Assembly (NCBI GenBank): GCA_047947185.1
Contig: CP170502.1
Span: 1,426,001 to 1,490,000 of the forward strand
Reading direction: 5' to 3'
Origin: JANQJA01 sp047947185
Lineage (GTDB): Bacteria > Pseudomonadota > Gammaproteobacteria > Pseudomonadales > Azotimanducaceae
DNA length: 64,000 bases
The position numbers were made by a program, and so were the translations under genes. The notes beneath the pieces were generated by a model. The model did no database searches and had not been told where the DNA came from. It saw nothing but the letters and a program-made list of their open reading frames with translations. Shown one piece after another: positions 18,183-26,683 of the stretch. Each line of letters begins with the position of its first letter. Position 1 is the first letter of the stretch.

Positions 18183-19243
18183 GAATTCTGGTTACCGGCG
18201 GCGCCGGCTTTATTGGTTCCGCTGTTATTCGCGAGATCATCAAACACCACGATGACGAGGTGCTGAACCTCGACAAGCTGACCTATGCCGGCAACCTGGC
18301 CAACCTGCGCGAAATTGACGACAGCCCGCGCTACCAGTTTGCCCAGATCGACATCTGTGACAAGGACGCTGTTGTCGCCTGTATCAACAGCTTTCAGCCC
18401 GATGTGCTGATGCACCTGGCTGCCGAATCCCATGTGGACCGTTCCATTGACGAGCCCGGCGCCTTCGTCCAGACCAACGTGGTTGGCACCTTCAACCTGC
18501 TTGCCGCTGCCACCGACTACTACAACAGGGCCCCTGCTGCCGTGCGGGCAAAATTCCGCTTTCACCATATTTCAACCGATGAGGTATTTGGCTCACTGGG
18601 TGAAGAAGGCCTGTTTACGGAAACTACCCCCTACAGCCCCAATTCGCCCTACTCCGCCAGCAAGGCGGCCTCCGACCACTTCGTTCGGGCCTGGCATACC
18701 ACCTTTGGTCTGCCAACCGTCGTCACCAACTGCTCAAACAACTATGGTCCCTACCATTTTCCGGAAAAGCTGATCCCGCTGATGATCCTGAACGCCCTGG
18801 AAGGCAAACCCCTGCCCGTGTACGGTGATGGTGCCCAGATTCGCGACTGGCTGCACGTGGAGGACCATGCCCGCGCACTCTACCTGGTGGCAACCACCGG
18901 TACACCCGGCGAGACCTACAATATTGGCGGGCACAACGAGGTGAAGAACATCGACGTGGTCAAGGCTATTTGCAACCTGCTGGAAGACAAGGCACAGCAG
19001 AAACCCGTCAACATCAATCGGTTCGAGGACCTGATCACTTTCGTGACTGATCGTCCCGGCCACGATGTGCGTTACGCCATAGATGCAGGCAAGATCAAGC
19101 AGGAACTGGGCTGGCAGCCCATTGAAACCTTCGAAACCGGCCTCGCGAAGACCGTGGACTGGTACCTTGAGAATATGGACTGGTGTCGCGATGTGCAGTC
19201 CGGCAATTACCAGCGCGAACGACTCGGGACCATCAAATCATGA
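18179..19243 (+). CDS. rfbB: dTDP-glucose 4,6-dehydratase (RmlB)
   Basis: A 354-residue extended SDR with LVTGGAGFIGSA at the N-terminus, HLAAESHVDRSI, STDEVFGSLG and the YSASKAASDHFV catalytic stretch; family-typical length. It converts dTDP-glucose to dTDP-4-keto-6-deoxyglucose, the branch point for rhamnose (RfbC/RfbD) and for the amino sugar made by the WecE-like enzyme at 25.5 kb. It overlaps rfbD and rfbA by four bases each. Confidence 0.97.
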   Translation: MRILVTGGAGFIGSAVIREIIKHHDDEVLNLDKLTYAGNLANLREIDDSPRYQFAQIDICDKDAVVACINSFQPDVLMHLAAESHVDRSIDEPGAFVQTNVVGTFNLLAAATDYYNRAPAAVRAKFRFHHISTDEVFGSLGEEGLFTETTPYSPNSPYSASKAASDHFVRAWHTTFGLPTVVTNCSNNYGPYHFPEKLIPLMILNALEGKPLPVYGDGAQIRDWLHVEDHARALYLVATTGTPGETYNIGGHNEVKNIDVVKAICNLLEDKAQQKPVNINRFEDLITFVTDRPGHDVRYAIDAGKIKQELGWQPIETFETGLAKTVDWYLENMDWCRDVQSGNYQRERLGTIKS

Positions 19244-20124
19244 AGGGGATTATTCTTGCCGGTGGCTCGGGTACCCGGCTGCACCCGTCCACCATAGTGG
19301 TTTCCAAGCAACTGCTGCCCGTCTACGACAAGCCCATGGTGTACTACCCGCTCTCTACCCTGATGCTGGCGGGCATCAAGGAGATACTCGTGATCTCCAC
19401 GCCAACCGACATCGATCGTTTTCGACTGTTGCTGGGAAGCGGCAGCCGATGGGGGCTCTCGCTGAGTTACGCTGTACAAATGGAACCGCTTGGCCTGGCG
19501 CACGCCTTTCATGTGGGTGAAACTTTTGTCGACGGCGATGGCTGCGCGCTCATTCTGGGTGACAATATCTTCTTCGGGCAGAACTTCACCCAGACCCTGG
19601 CCCGCAGTGTGGCTCGCGAGTCCGGGGCTACGGTGTTCGCCTACCCGGTGCGCGATCCGGAACGCTTTGGTGTCGTGGAGTTTGATAAAGACCGCAGGGC
19701 GGTCAGCATTGAAGAAAAGCCCGAGCAGCCCAAATCCCGCTATGCAGTCACCGGCCTGTATTTCTACGACCATACCGTCACCCGCAAGGCCAAATCACTC
19801 TCCCCGTCAAAACGCGGCGAACTCGAGATCACAGACCTGAACCGCCTGTATCTGGAAGAAGGCACGCTTTCGGTGGAACTGCTGAGCCGGGGCATGGCCT
19901 GGCTGGATACGGGGACCCATGACTCCCTGCTCGAGGCCGGGCACTTTGTGCAGACCATGGAACACCGCCAGAGCCTGAAGATTGCCTGCCCGGAAGAAAT
20001 CGCCTGGCGTCGCGGCTGGATAGACGATGATCAGCTCAGGGCCCTGGCGGCCCCCCTCTGCAAGAGCGGTTATGGCGAATACCTGCTGGACCTGCTGCGC
20101 TTTCCGGAAGACAAGATTCGATGA
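19240..20124 (+). CDS. rfbA: Glucose-1-phosphate thymidylyltransferase (RmlA)
   Basis: A 294-residue nucleotidyltransferase with LAGGSGTRLHPSTIVVSKQ (the G-x-G-T-R-x-P motif region), YDKPMVYYPLS, LILGDNIFFG and EKPEQPKSRYAVTGLYFYD. It makes dTDP-glucose from glucose-1-phosphate and dTTP. In other bacteria it is feedback-inhibited by dTDP-rhamnose. The start is the ATG at 19240, within the overlap with rfbB. Confidence 0.97.
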   Translation: MKGIILAGGSGTRLHPSTIVVSKQLLPVYDKPMVYYPLSTLMLAGIKEILVISTPTDIDRFRLLLGSGSRWGLSLSYAVQMEPLGLAHAFHVGETFVDGDGCALILGDNIFFGQNFTQTLARSVARESGATVFAYPVRDPERFGVVEFDKDRRAVSIEEKPEQPKSRYAVTGLYFYDHTVTRKAKSLSPSKRGELEITDLNRLYLEEGTLSVELLSRGMAWLDTGTHDSLLEAGHFVQTMEHRQSLKIACPEEIAWRRGWIDDDQLRALAAPLCKSGYGEYLLDLLRFPEDKIR

Positions 20125-20666
20125 TTGTCACCGCAACCAAGCTGCCCGGCGTCGTCATCATAGAGCCAAAGGTGTTCGGCGACGAACGTGGTTTTTTCCT
20201 GGAGAGTTACCACGAGCAGCGCTACCGCGAGGAAGCCGGTATCAAGGAACTGTTCGTGCAGGACAACCACTCCCGTTCCCGCCAGGGGGTACTGCGCGGC
20301 CTGCACCTGCAGAGGACCAAACCCCAGGGCAAGCTGTTGCGCGTCACCCAGGGTGAGGTGTTTGACGTGGCTGTCGACATCAACCCCGCATCCAGTACAT
20401 TTGGTGAATGGGTGGGCGTAAACCTTTCCGACCAGCACCACAATCAGATTTATATTCCCCCCGGCTACGCCCACGGTTTCCTGGTGCTTTCCGAAAGCGC
20501 GGACTTACAGTACAAGTGCACCGAGTTTTATGACCCCGGTGATGAAGCAGGGGTCATCTGGAACGACCCCGATATCGGTATCGAGTGGCCCCTGACAGCA
20601 GACCCGCTGGTCTCGGCCAAAGATGCCATCCTACCCAGGCTCAGCGAACTTGTGGGCACATCATGA
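20121..20666 (+). CDS. rfbC: dTDP-4-dehydrorhamnose 3,5-epimerase (RmlC)
   Basis: A 181-residue cupin-fold epimerase: FFLESYHEQRY, GVLRGLHLQ (catalytic His), VAVDINPASSTFGEWVG, and IPPGYAHGFLVLS. It supplies RfbD in the rhamnose pathway. It overlaps rfbA and wzm by four bases at either end. The length equals the usual ~180. Confidence 0.96.
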   Translation: MIVTATKLPGVVIIEPKVFGDERGFFLESYHEQRYREEAGIKELFVQDNHSRSRQGVLRGLHLQRTKPQGKLLRVTQGEVFDVAVDINPASSTFGEWVGVNLSDQHHNQIYIPPGYAHGFLVLSESADLQYKCTEFYDPGDEAGVIWNDPDIGIEWPLTADPLVSAKDAILPRLSELVGTS

Positions 20667-21439
20667 AGTTAACGCGCCTCATCTCGCTGGTCGACCTGCA
20701 GGCCAGAACCGCCCTGCAGGCCGAGGCATCCAGGCTTTACCTGAGCTATCTCTGGTGGGTATTGGAACCGCTGCTGTTTGTTGCCGTCTTTTACGTGGTG
20801 TTCGAGTTCCTGCTGGCTCGAGGTAAAGAAGATTTTGTGTTTTTCCTGATGTGTGGAAAGGTACCTTACCTGTGGATCTCCAAGTCCATCACCATCTCCG
20901 GCAACAGCCTGCTGAACAACCGCGGCCTGATAGGCTCAATCGACATTCCCAAGATTGTATTTCCCTACATCTCCCTGCAGGAAGTGCTGTACAAACAGTG
21001 GGTGGTGTTTATGGTGCTGTTCCTGATGGCTTTCTACTATGGCAGCTACCCCACCCTCGAATGGTTGTGGCTTATTCCCATTGTCGTCACCAACTACATC
21101 ATGCTGGTGGCGCTGTCGCTGATTGGTGCACTACTTGTCACCTATGCCCAGGATTTCCGGATCATTATCAATATGGGCCTGATGTTCCTGATGTTTGCCT
21201 CCGGCATCTTCTGGGACATCAACGACATCCAGAGTGAGTACTGGCGCAACATCATACTGACCTGGAATCCGCTCGCGTACCTGATTGACTGCTATCGCGC
21301 GATCCTGATGTACAACACCAGCTACGACATTTACCACATGGCAGCCGTGGCTGGCGTATTCCTGACACTCACCCTGTTCCTGCACCTGGTATACCGGGGC
21401 ATGAACTCACGGCTGACCCTTCAGGTACTGCAGAGCTGA
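20663..21439 (+). CDS. wzm: ABC-2 type polysaccharide exporter, permease (Wzm)
   Basis: A 258-residue membrane protein with about six hydrophobic segments and the ABC-2 permease layout (YLWWVLEPLLFVAVFYVVF as first helix; FASGIFWDINDI, then NPLAYLIDCYRAILM near the end). It is followed four bases later by the ATPase gene. Wzm forms the inner-membrane channel that flips complete undecaprenyl-linked O-polysaccharide to the periplasm. The start at 20663 sits in the ATGA overlap with rfbC; an upstream start in that frame would be buried in rfbC. Confidence 0.92.
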   Translation: MKLTRLISLVDLQARTALQAEASRLYLSYLWWVLEPLLFVAVFYVVFEFLLARGKEDFVFFLMCGKVPYLWISKSITISGNSLLNNRGLIGSIDIPKIVFPYISLQEVLYKQWVVFMVLFLMAFYYGSYPTLEWLWLIPIVVTNYIMLVALSLIGALLVTYAQDFRIIINMGLMFLMFASGIFWDINDIQSEYWRNIILTWNPLAYLIDCYRAILMYNTSYDIYHMAAVAGVFLTLTLFLHLVYRGMNSRLTLQVLQS

Positions 21440-21443
21440 ACCC

Positions 21444-22169
21444 ATGACAACCGTACTCAGCCTCCAGAACGTTTGCCTTGATTACAAATCACGCACCGGT
21501 GCGTTCAGAAGCTTTCGCCACCGCGCACTCGACGACATCACCTTCGATATTGAGCAGGGTGAAACTTTTGGGGTACTCGGTAAGAACGGCAGCGGCAAAA
21601 GCTCCTTGTTGCTGGTACTGGCTGGACTGGTTGCCCCCAGCAGCGGCAAGCTGCTAATGCCCGACGGGGCAAAATCCCGTTCGCTGCTGACACTTGGACT
21701 CGGTTTTCGCCCGGATCTCACCGGTGCGGACAACGTTGTGCTCAGCCTGGTCCTGCAGGGCAAGAGCAAGAAGGAAGCCCGTGCGCTGCTACCGTCCATT
21801 GAAGAATTTTCAGAGATCGGCGAGTTCTTTCGCCAGCCCGTTCGCACCTATTCAACCGGGATGCGGGCGCGCCTCGGTTTTGCCACCGGCATTTGCTCTG
21901 AAGTGGACATACTGTTGATTGACGAGGTCCTGAGCGTGGGTGATGCCCAGTTTAGGCAGAAGGCCGAAAACGTTATGATGGAGCGGCTGGGCGGGCATCA
22001 AACAGTGATTTTTGTGTCGCAGGCGCCGCCGCAGATTGAGAGTTTGTGCGGTCGAGCGCTCTGGATCCACGACGGAAAGATTGAGTCATTGGATACAGCA
22101 GAACACACCGCCAACGCTTATTCACAATTTGCACGGCAGCAGAATTTTGCACAAAAATCTGATCATTAG
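21444..22169 (+). CDS. wzt: ABC polysaccharide exporter ATPase (Wzt, short form)
   Basis: A 241-residue ATPase with Walker A GKNGSGKS (46-53), family signature TYSTGMRARLGFA (about 135-147), Walker B ILLIDE (156-161) and D-loop SVGD. The switch (H-loop) position, normally His in VSH, is Gln193 (VSQAPPQ). The protein ends right after the ATPase core and lacks the C-terminal carbohydrate-binding domain of capped-chain Wzt proteins. It should therefore resemble exporters that do not read a chain-end cap. It pairs with Wzm four bases upstream. The family is certain; the Gln is unusual. Confidence 0.93.
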   Translation: MTTVLSLQNVCLDYKSRTGAFRSFRHRALDDITFDIEQGETFGVLGKNGSGKSSLLLVLAGLVAPSSGKLLMPDGAKSRSLLTLGLGFRPDLTGADNVVLSLVLQGKSKKEARALLPSIEEFSEIGEFFRQPVRTYSTGMRARLGFATGICSEVDILLIDEVLSVGDAQFRQKAENVMMERLGGHQTVIFVSQAPPQIESLCGRALWIHDGKIESLDTAEHTANAYSQFARQQNFAQKSDH

Positions 22170-22265
22170 CAGGGCCAGTTGCACCTCGATCAACCCTTCA
22201 AAAGGTGGCTTTAAACCACTACATCCACTATTCTTTCGCATCAGAAAATTGACTCGAACAAATCC

Positions 22266-23384
22266 ATGAAAACAGCACTTATCACCGGTATAACGGGCCA
22301 GGATGGCTCTTATCTCGCCGAACTCCTGCTGGAGAAAGGCTACATGGTCCACGGGATCAAACGCCGGTCTTCGCTGCTGAACACTGATCGTGTTGATCAC
22401 ATTTATCAGGATCCGCATGTACCCAATTCACACTTTCACCTGCATTACGGTGACCTGACCGACTCCTCCAACCTGACACGTATCATCCAGGATACGCAAC
22501 CTGACGAAATCTATAACCTGGGCGCCCAATCCCATGTGGCTGTCAGTTTTGAATCGCCCGAATACACCGCGGACACCGATGCGCTCGGCGCACTTCGACT
22601 ATTGGAAGCGATTCGATTGTTGGGGATGGAAAAGAAGACGCGCTACTACCAGGCATCCACCTCCGAACTTTATGGCCTGGTACAGGAGATTCCACAGAAA
22701 GAGACCACACACTTCTATCCAAGATCGCCCTATGCGGTGGCCAAACTTTATGCTTACTGGATCACCGTGAATTACCGCGAATCCTACGGCATGTATGCCT
22801 GCAACGGCATTTTGTTTAACCATGAATCACCCCGCAGGGGTGAAACCTTTGTGACCCGGAAAATAACGCGTGGGCTTGCCAATATTGCACAGGGGCTGGA
22901 ACCCTGTCTTTACATGGGCAACATCGACTCGCTACGCGACTGGGGCCACGCCAAAGACTACGTCAAAATGCAGTGGATGATGCTGCAGCAGGAAACTCCC
23001 AAAGATTTTGTCATCGCCACAGGACAGCAGGTTTCCGTACGCGATTTCATCAGGATGAGCGCCCGTTACCTTGGTATTGAACTTGAATTCAAGGGCACCG
23101 GCACCAACGAGACGGCGACGGTCAAGACGGTTTCGAGCAATCTTGCACCTGCCGTGAAGCCAGGCGATGTTATCCTCAGAATTGATCCCAAGTATTTTCG
23201 GCCAGCGGAAGTTGAAACCCTCCTGGGTGACCCTTCAATGGCAAAGCGGGAACTGGGGTGGGAACCCACAACTACCCTGGAAGAAATGTGTGAGGAAATG
23301 GTGTTGTCTGATCTTGAAGATGCCAGGCGTCATGCCTTACTGAAATCCCATGGATATGACATCAACCTGAAGACAGAAGGTTAA
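22266..23384 (+). CDS. gmd: GDP-mannose 4,6-dehydratase
   Basis: A 372-residue extended SDR with LITGITGQDGSYLAELLL at the N-terminus, HGIKRRSS, STSELYG (131-137) and Tyr156-x3-Lys160 (SPYAVAK), then NGILFNHESPRRGETFVTR. All are diagnostic for Gmd. It makes GDP-4-keto-6-deoxymannose for Fcl, encoded four bases downstream. It follows wzt after a 96-bp gap in which I see no clear promoter. Confidence 0.97.
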   Translation: MKTALITGITGQDGSYLAELLLEKGYMVHGIKRRSSLLNTDRVDHIYQDPHVPNSHFHLHYGDLTDSSNLTRIIQDTQPDEIYNLGAQSHVAVSFESPEYTADTDALGALRLLEAIRLLGMEKKTRYYQASTSELYGLVQEIPQKETTHFYPRSPYAVAKLYAYWITVNYRESYGMYACNGILFNHESPRRGETFVTRKITRGLANIAQGLEPCLYMGNIDSLRDWGHAKDYVKMQWMMLQQETPKDFVIATGQQVSVRDFIRMSARYLGIELEFKGTGTNETATVKTVSSNLAPAVKPGDVILRIDPKYFRPAEVETLLGDPSMAKRELGWEPTTTLEEMCEEMVLSDLEDARRHALLKSHGYDINLKTEG

Positions 23385-23388
23385 CAGG

Positions 23389-24339
23389 ATGCAAAACGTG
23401 TTTATCGCCGGTCACCGCGGCATGGTTGGCTCTGCACTGGTCAGGCAACTCGAGAAGCGAGACGACGTCAACCTGATTCTGCGCGATCGCAGCCAGCTCG
23501 ACTTGCTGGACCAGCGTGCAGTGAACCAGTTCTTCGCAGAAAACCAGATTAACCAGGTTTATCTTGCGGCTGCCAAAGTCGGCGGCATCCACGCAAACAA
23601 CACCTATCCTGCAGAGTTCATTTACCAAAACCTGATGATAGAGTGCAACGTGATCCACGCGGCACATCAGGCAGATATTCAAAAACTGTTGCTGCTTGGC
23701 TCATCCTGCATTTACCCCAAGTTCGCCGAACAGCCAATGAAAGAATCCACACTGTTAACGGGCGTGCTGGAACCAACCAATGAGCCATACGCAATCGCAA
23801 AAATCGCCGGAATCAAACTTTGCGAATCGTACAACCGACAGTACGGCAGAGATTATCGCTCTGTAATGCCAACCAACCTTTACGGACCTAATGACAACTA
23901 CCATCCAGAAAATTCGCATGTTATTCCTGCACTGATCAGGCGATTTCATGAAGCGGCACGCGACAACCTGGAAGAGGTTGTGGTTTGGGGCACGGGGAAT
24001 GCCATGCGTGAGTTTTTGCATGTTGATGATATGGCGGCAGCGTCAGTGTTTGTAATGGAGTTAGATGACCAGACTTATCAAAGTCACACCGATTCAATGC
24101 TCAGCCACATAAACGTCGGTACCGGAGTTGACTGCACCATTAGAGAATTGGCAGAGACAATTGCTCGAGTCACGAAATTCGAGGGCGCCGTCACTTTTGA
24201 CACGACAAAACCGGATGGCACAATGCGGAAGCTTCTAGATACCGGTTTACTAACGAAGCTTGGGTGGACGGCAGGCATATCTCTGGAATCCGGAACTCGT
24301 GATGCTTACCAGTGGTTCGCAAAAAACTACACCGCGTAG
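23389..24339 (+). CDS. fcl: GDP-L-fucose synthase
   Basis: A 316-residue epimerase/reductase with FIAGHRGMVGSALVRQL, the SSCIYPK active-site segment (about 105-111), and Tyr134-x3-Lys138 (YAIAK), followed by RSVMPTNLYGPND. It makes GDP-L-fucose from the Gmd product. Base composition begins to shift toward A+T in its last third. It is the last gene before the visibly AT-richer stretch. Confidence 0.96.
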   Translation: MQNVFIAGHRGMVGSALVRQLEKRDDVNLILRDRSQLDLLDQRAVNQFFAENQINQVYLAAAKVGGIHANNTYPAEFIYQNLMIECNVIHAAHQADIQKLLLLGSSCIYPKFAEQPMKESTLLTGVLEPTNEPYAIAKIAGIKLCESYNRQYGRDYRSVMPTNLYGPNDNYHPENSHVIPALIRRFHEAARDNLEEVVVWGTGNAMREFLHVDDMAAASVFVMELDDQTYQSHTDSMLSHINVGTGVDCTIRELAETIARVTKFEGAVTFDTTKPDGTMRKLLDTGLLTKLGWTAGISLESGTRDAYQWFAKNYTA

Positions 24340-24400
24340 CTCGAAGCCAGCAGGACAGTAACGGCGAAAAAGATTCTCAACTGAGGCCAAGAGTTCCCAA

Positions 24401-24574
24401 ATGAATGATTCGCTGGATCCAACAGACGCAGCTAGAGAAGATATTTCAGGTCGAATTAGCGAGTTGTTCAGTATCTACAAGTGCAACAATCTGGTTGGGA
24501 TGGGTTCTTCCGAATTTCAAGACGCGTTAACACAGCGGATTGGCTTAGTGGATGCAGAGGCCGAGGGATATTAG
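24401..24574 (+). pseudogene. N-terminal piece of methyltransferase gene, cut off by in-frame TAG
   Basis: From the ATG at 24401 there is a 57-codon frame (begins MNDSLDPTDA, ends DAEAEGY) that stops at TAG 24572-24574. The very same frame continues without another stop as the methyltransferase up to 25324. The join ...AEAEGY-(TAG)-KYELERQRDLS reads as one continuous protein, so the TAG probably replaced a CAG, AAG or similar codon. It could be a true nonsense mutation, a readthrough site, or a sequencing error; the sequence alone does not decide. Confidence 0.7.
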
Positions 24575-24583
24575 AAATACGAA

Positions 24584-25324
24584 TTGGAGCGACAAAGGGA
24601 CCTTTCGGTCAAGTTTCATTGGGGGCACGACCACGACTTCGGCGACTTTAGCCTAACCGGCCGCATGGGAACCAGGCACATCAATCTGATGGCTAGTTTC
24701 GCAACACTTTACTCCATCCCGCTGGAAAACTTTACAGGAAAACGAGTGCTAGACGTCGGCTGTTGGACAGGTGACACTAGCCTATTGCTTGCACAACTCG
24801 CCGCTGAAGTTGTCGCCATTGAGGAGGTAAAGAAATATGCTGACACCGTAAACTTCCTAGCCGCCGCTTTCGGAATCTCGAAAACACTCAGTGCCCTTCC
24901 ACATTCAATCTACGACTTCCCTTATGCCGAGTACTCAGAGTATTTTGACATTGTGTATTTCCCAGGGGTTGTCTACCACCTTTCGGATCCTGTCCTTGCC
25001 ATGCGTATCCTATACAACTCAATAAAGCTTGGTGGCGAAATTTACATCGAATCACAAGGGATTGACTCGGAAGAACCATTTTGTAGATTCGACGGAAGCT
25101 TTATCTATCATGTTGGAGATAAGGACTCGAACGGACTAAATAGAGGTGGCTGGAAACGGTTCACGCCTTCGCCTAGTGCGCTAAAAAGAATGGTAAGAGA
25201 AGCAGGGTTTGATGATATTCATATCACTTGGGACAAGCGGACCAAGAGAGTCTTTGGTTACGCAAGAAAAATCCATCGCCGTGGAATATGTAAGGCGGGG
25301 TTATCTGTTCGCTCTATGAGCTAG
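24584..25324 (+). CDS. CmoB-like (DUF1698-type) SAM-dependent methyltransferase, main part
   Basis: A class I methyltransferase core: VLDVGCWTGDTSLLLAQL (SAM motif I), VAIEEVKKYADTV (acidic loop), and FDIVYFPGVVYHLSDPVLAM, as in CmoB/DUF1698 relatives. Enzymes of this type in O-antigen clusters methylate sugars. The frame is open from TTG 24584, but the natural gene most likely starts at ATG 24401 and is interrupted by a TAG (see the piece before it). As it stands only a truncated protein from an internal weak start could be made. Whether that is active is unknown. No ribosome-binding site stands out before the TTG. Confidence 0.75.
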   Translation: MERQRDLSVKFHWGHDHDFGDFSLTGRMGTRHINLMASFATLYSIPLENFTGKRVLDVGCWTGDTSLLLAQLAAEVVAIEEVKKYADTVNFLAAAFGISKTLSALPHSIYDFPYAEYSEYFDIVYFPGVVYHLSDPVLAMRILYNSIKLGGEIYIESQGIDSEEPFCRFDGSFIYHVGDKDSNGLNRGGWKRFTPSPSALKRMVREAGFDDIHITWDKRTKRVFGYARKIHRRGICKAGLSVRSMS

Positions 25325-25327
25325 TGA

Positions 25328-25477
25328 CTACAACACTTTCAGCAGCTCTTCAAAGATACAGGGGATGTAGAGATCGTTTTAATCTCCCCCATAATGACTG
25401 GCCCTAGCATCTCGCACAGGGAGCTAGATCTAAAGCTCTGCAAAAATACGATCTTGTTTAGACCTGCAGTGTTATAA
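25328..25477 (+). pseudogene. Possible C-terminal remnant of an unidentified gene
   Basis: In the 219-bp gap after the methyltransferase, a 49-codon open stretch has protein-like composition (for example VEIVLISPIMTGPSISH, then ELDLKLCKNTILFRPAV) and ends at TAA 25475-25477. It has no start codon and follows two stop codons, so it could be the tail of a displaced gene. I do not recognise the family. It may equally be chance. Confidence 0.3.
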
Positions 25478-25480
25478 TAT

Positions 25481-25500
25481 GCCGTTCGGTAACGGCTTTT
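25481..25500 (+). terminator. Short hairpin with T-run
   Basis: GCCGTT, tetraloop CGGT, AACGGC, then TTTT. The six-base-pair stem is perfect and the layout is that of a small intrinsic terminator between the methyltransferase and the aminotransferase. If active it would split the operon here. Confidence 0.5.
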
Positions 25501-25543
25501 CGATTCGAACAATGAAACAGAATTCGGACGTAGGGTAGCGATT

Positions 25544-26668
25544 ATGATTCCGTTCAACAAGCCAAGTCTTGCCGGTGGTGAGATCAACAATATTCTTCAA
25601 GCGATTGAATATGGCCAACTTGCTGGAGACGGACCGTTCTCTCACAGTTGTGAAGAAATAATAAGTAGCCTAACAAACAGCCCAACAGTCCTCTTGACAC
25701 ATTCCTGCACCGCAGCGCTTGAAATGGCGGCCATTCTGCTGGAGCTTGGACCGGGAGATGAAGTAATCATGCCTTCTTTCACCTTCGTGTCTACCGCGAA
25801 CGCCGTAGTTTTAAGAGGAGCGACTCCTGTTTTTGTCGATATTCGCCAGGATACTCTAAACATCGATGAGGTAAAGGTCAGGGAAGCCATTAGCAAGAAG
25901 ACAAAAGCGATTTTCGTCGTCCATTATGCAGGCGTTGTCTGCAACATGGATAAACTATCTGAAATAGCTAGAGATGCCGGCATCGCTCTAGTAGAAGATG
26001 CAGCGCAGGCTCTCAACTCTAGCTTCAATGATCAGCCAGCCGGCAGTTTCGGAGACATGGCTTGTTTTAGTTTTCACGAAACCAAGAATATAATCTCGGG
26101 GGAAGGCGGGTGCATTTGCATTAACAATCCTAAATACAAAGAACGTGCAGAGATTATTCGCGAGAAGGGCACCAACCGAAAGCTCTTCAGCCGTGGGTTT
26201 GTCGACAAATACACGTGGGTGGATATTGGATCTTCTTTCCTGCCAGGTGAATTGATCGCCGCATTCCTCTGTGAGCAATTGAAGTTTGCCGAGCAGATTA
26301 CTAAGGTTCGACTTGAATACTGGGAGAAATACAAACAAGTAACGGAACAGTACGCTCCTAAAAGGTTTTTGTTGCCGCACATTCCTCAGCAATGTCGTCA
26401 CAATGGCCACCTGTTCTACCTCCTTATGCCGACGCCGCTAGACCGCGACAGCTTTATCTCCTACATGAAGAGCCGAAAAATAATGACACCTTTTCACTAT
26501 GTTCCCTTGCACACTTCTCCAGCAGGCCTAAAATTCGGTGAAACAAGGGGCACCATGTCAGTTACGGAGCATGTTTCTTATCGGCTGGTTAGACTTCCAC
26601 TGTTTCCTCAGCTGGCCGACGTCCAAGATTCGGTAATCGACTCAATCCATGGATATCTGAATGGTTAA
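25544..26668 (+). CDS. wecE: dTDP-4-amino-4,6-dideoxygalactose transaminase (WecE-like)
   Basis: A 374-residue fold-type I PLP aminotransferase of the DegT/DnrJ/EryC1 group. It follows E. coli WecE closely along its length: MIPFNKPSLAGGE start, THSCTAALEMAA, GDEVIMPSFTFVSTANA, EDAAQ (Asp152), FHETKN with the PLP Lys181, and IREKGTNR. WecE aminates dTDP-4-keto-6-deoxyglucose, the RfbB product, to dTDP-Fuc4N. Here this makes a branch parallel to rhamnose. C4 stereochemistry (Fuc4N or Qui4N) cannot be decided by eye. It is AT-richer than the rfb genes. Confidence 0.88.
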   Translation: MIPFNKPSLAGGEINNILQAIEYGQLAGDGPFSHSCEEIISSLTNSPTVLLTHSCTAALEMAAILLELGPGDEVIMPSFTFVSTANAVVLRGATPVFVDIRQDTLNIDEVKVREAISKKTKAIFVVHYAGVVCNMDKLSEIARDAGIALVEDAAQALNSSFNDQPAGSFGDMACFSFHETKNIISGEGGCICINNPKYKERAEIIREKGTNRKLFSRGFVDKYTWVDIGSSFLPGELIAAFLCEQLKFAEQITKVRLEYWEKYKQVTEQYAPKRFLLPHIPQQCRHNGHLFYLLMPTPLDRDSFISYMKSRKIMTPFHYVPLHTSPAGLKFGETRGTMSVTEHVSYRLVRLPLFPQLADVQDSVIDSIHGYLNG

Positions 26669-26683
26669 ATCGGGACAAACAGC

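Noticed and set aside
25473..25478. Perfect TATAAT as promoter of the aminotransferase
   Set aside because: No acceptable -35 box at 15-19 bp, and the predicted transcription start would fall within the small hairpin. Probably chance in AT-rich sequence.
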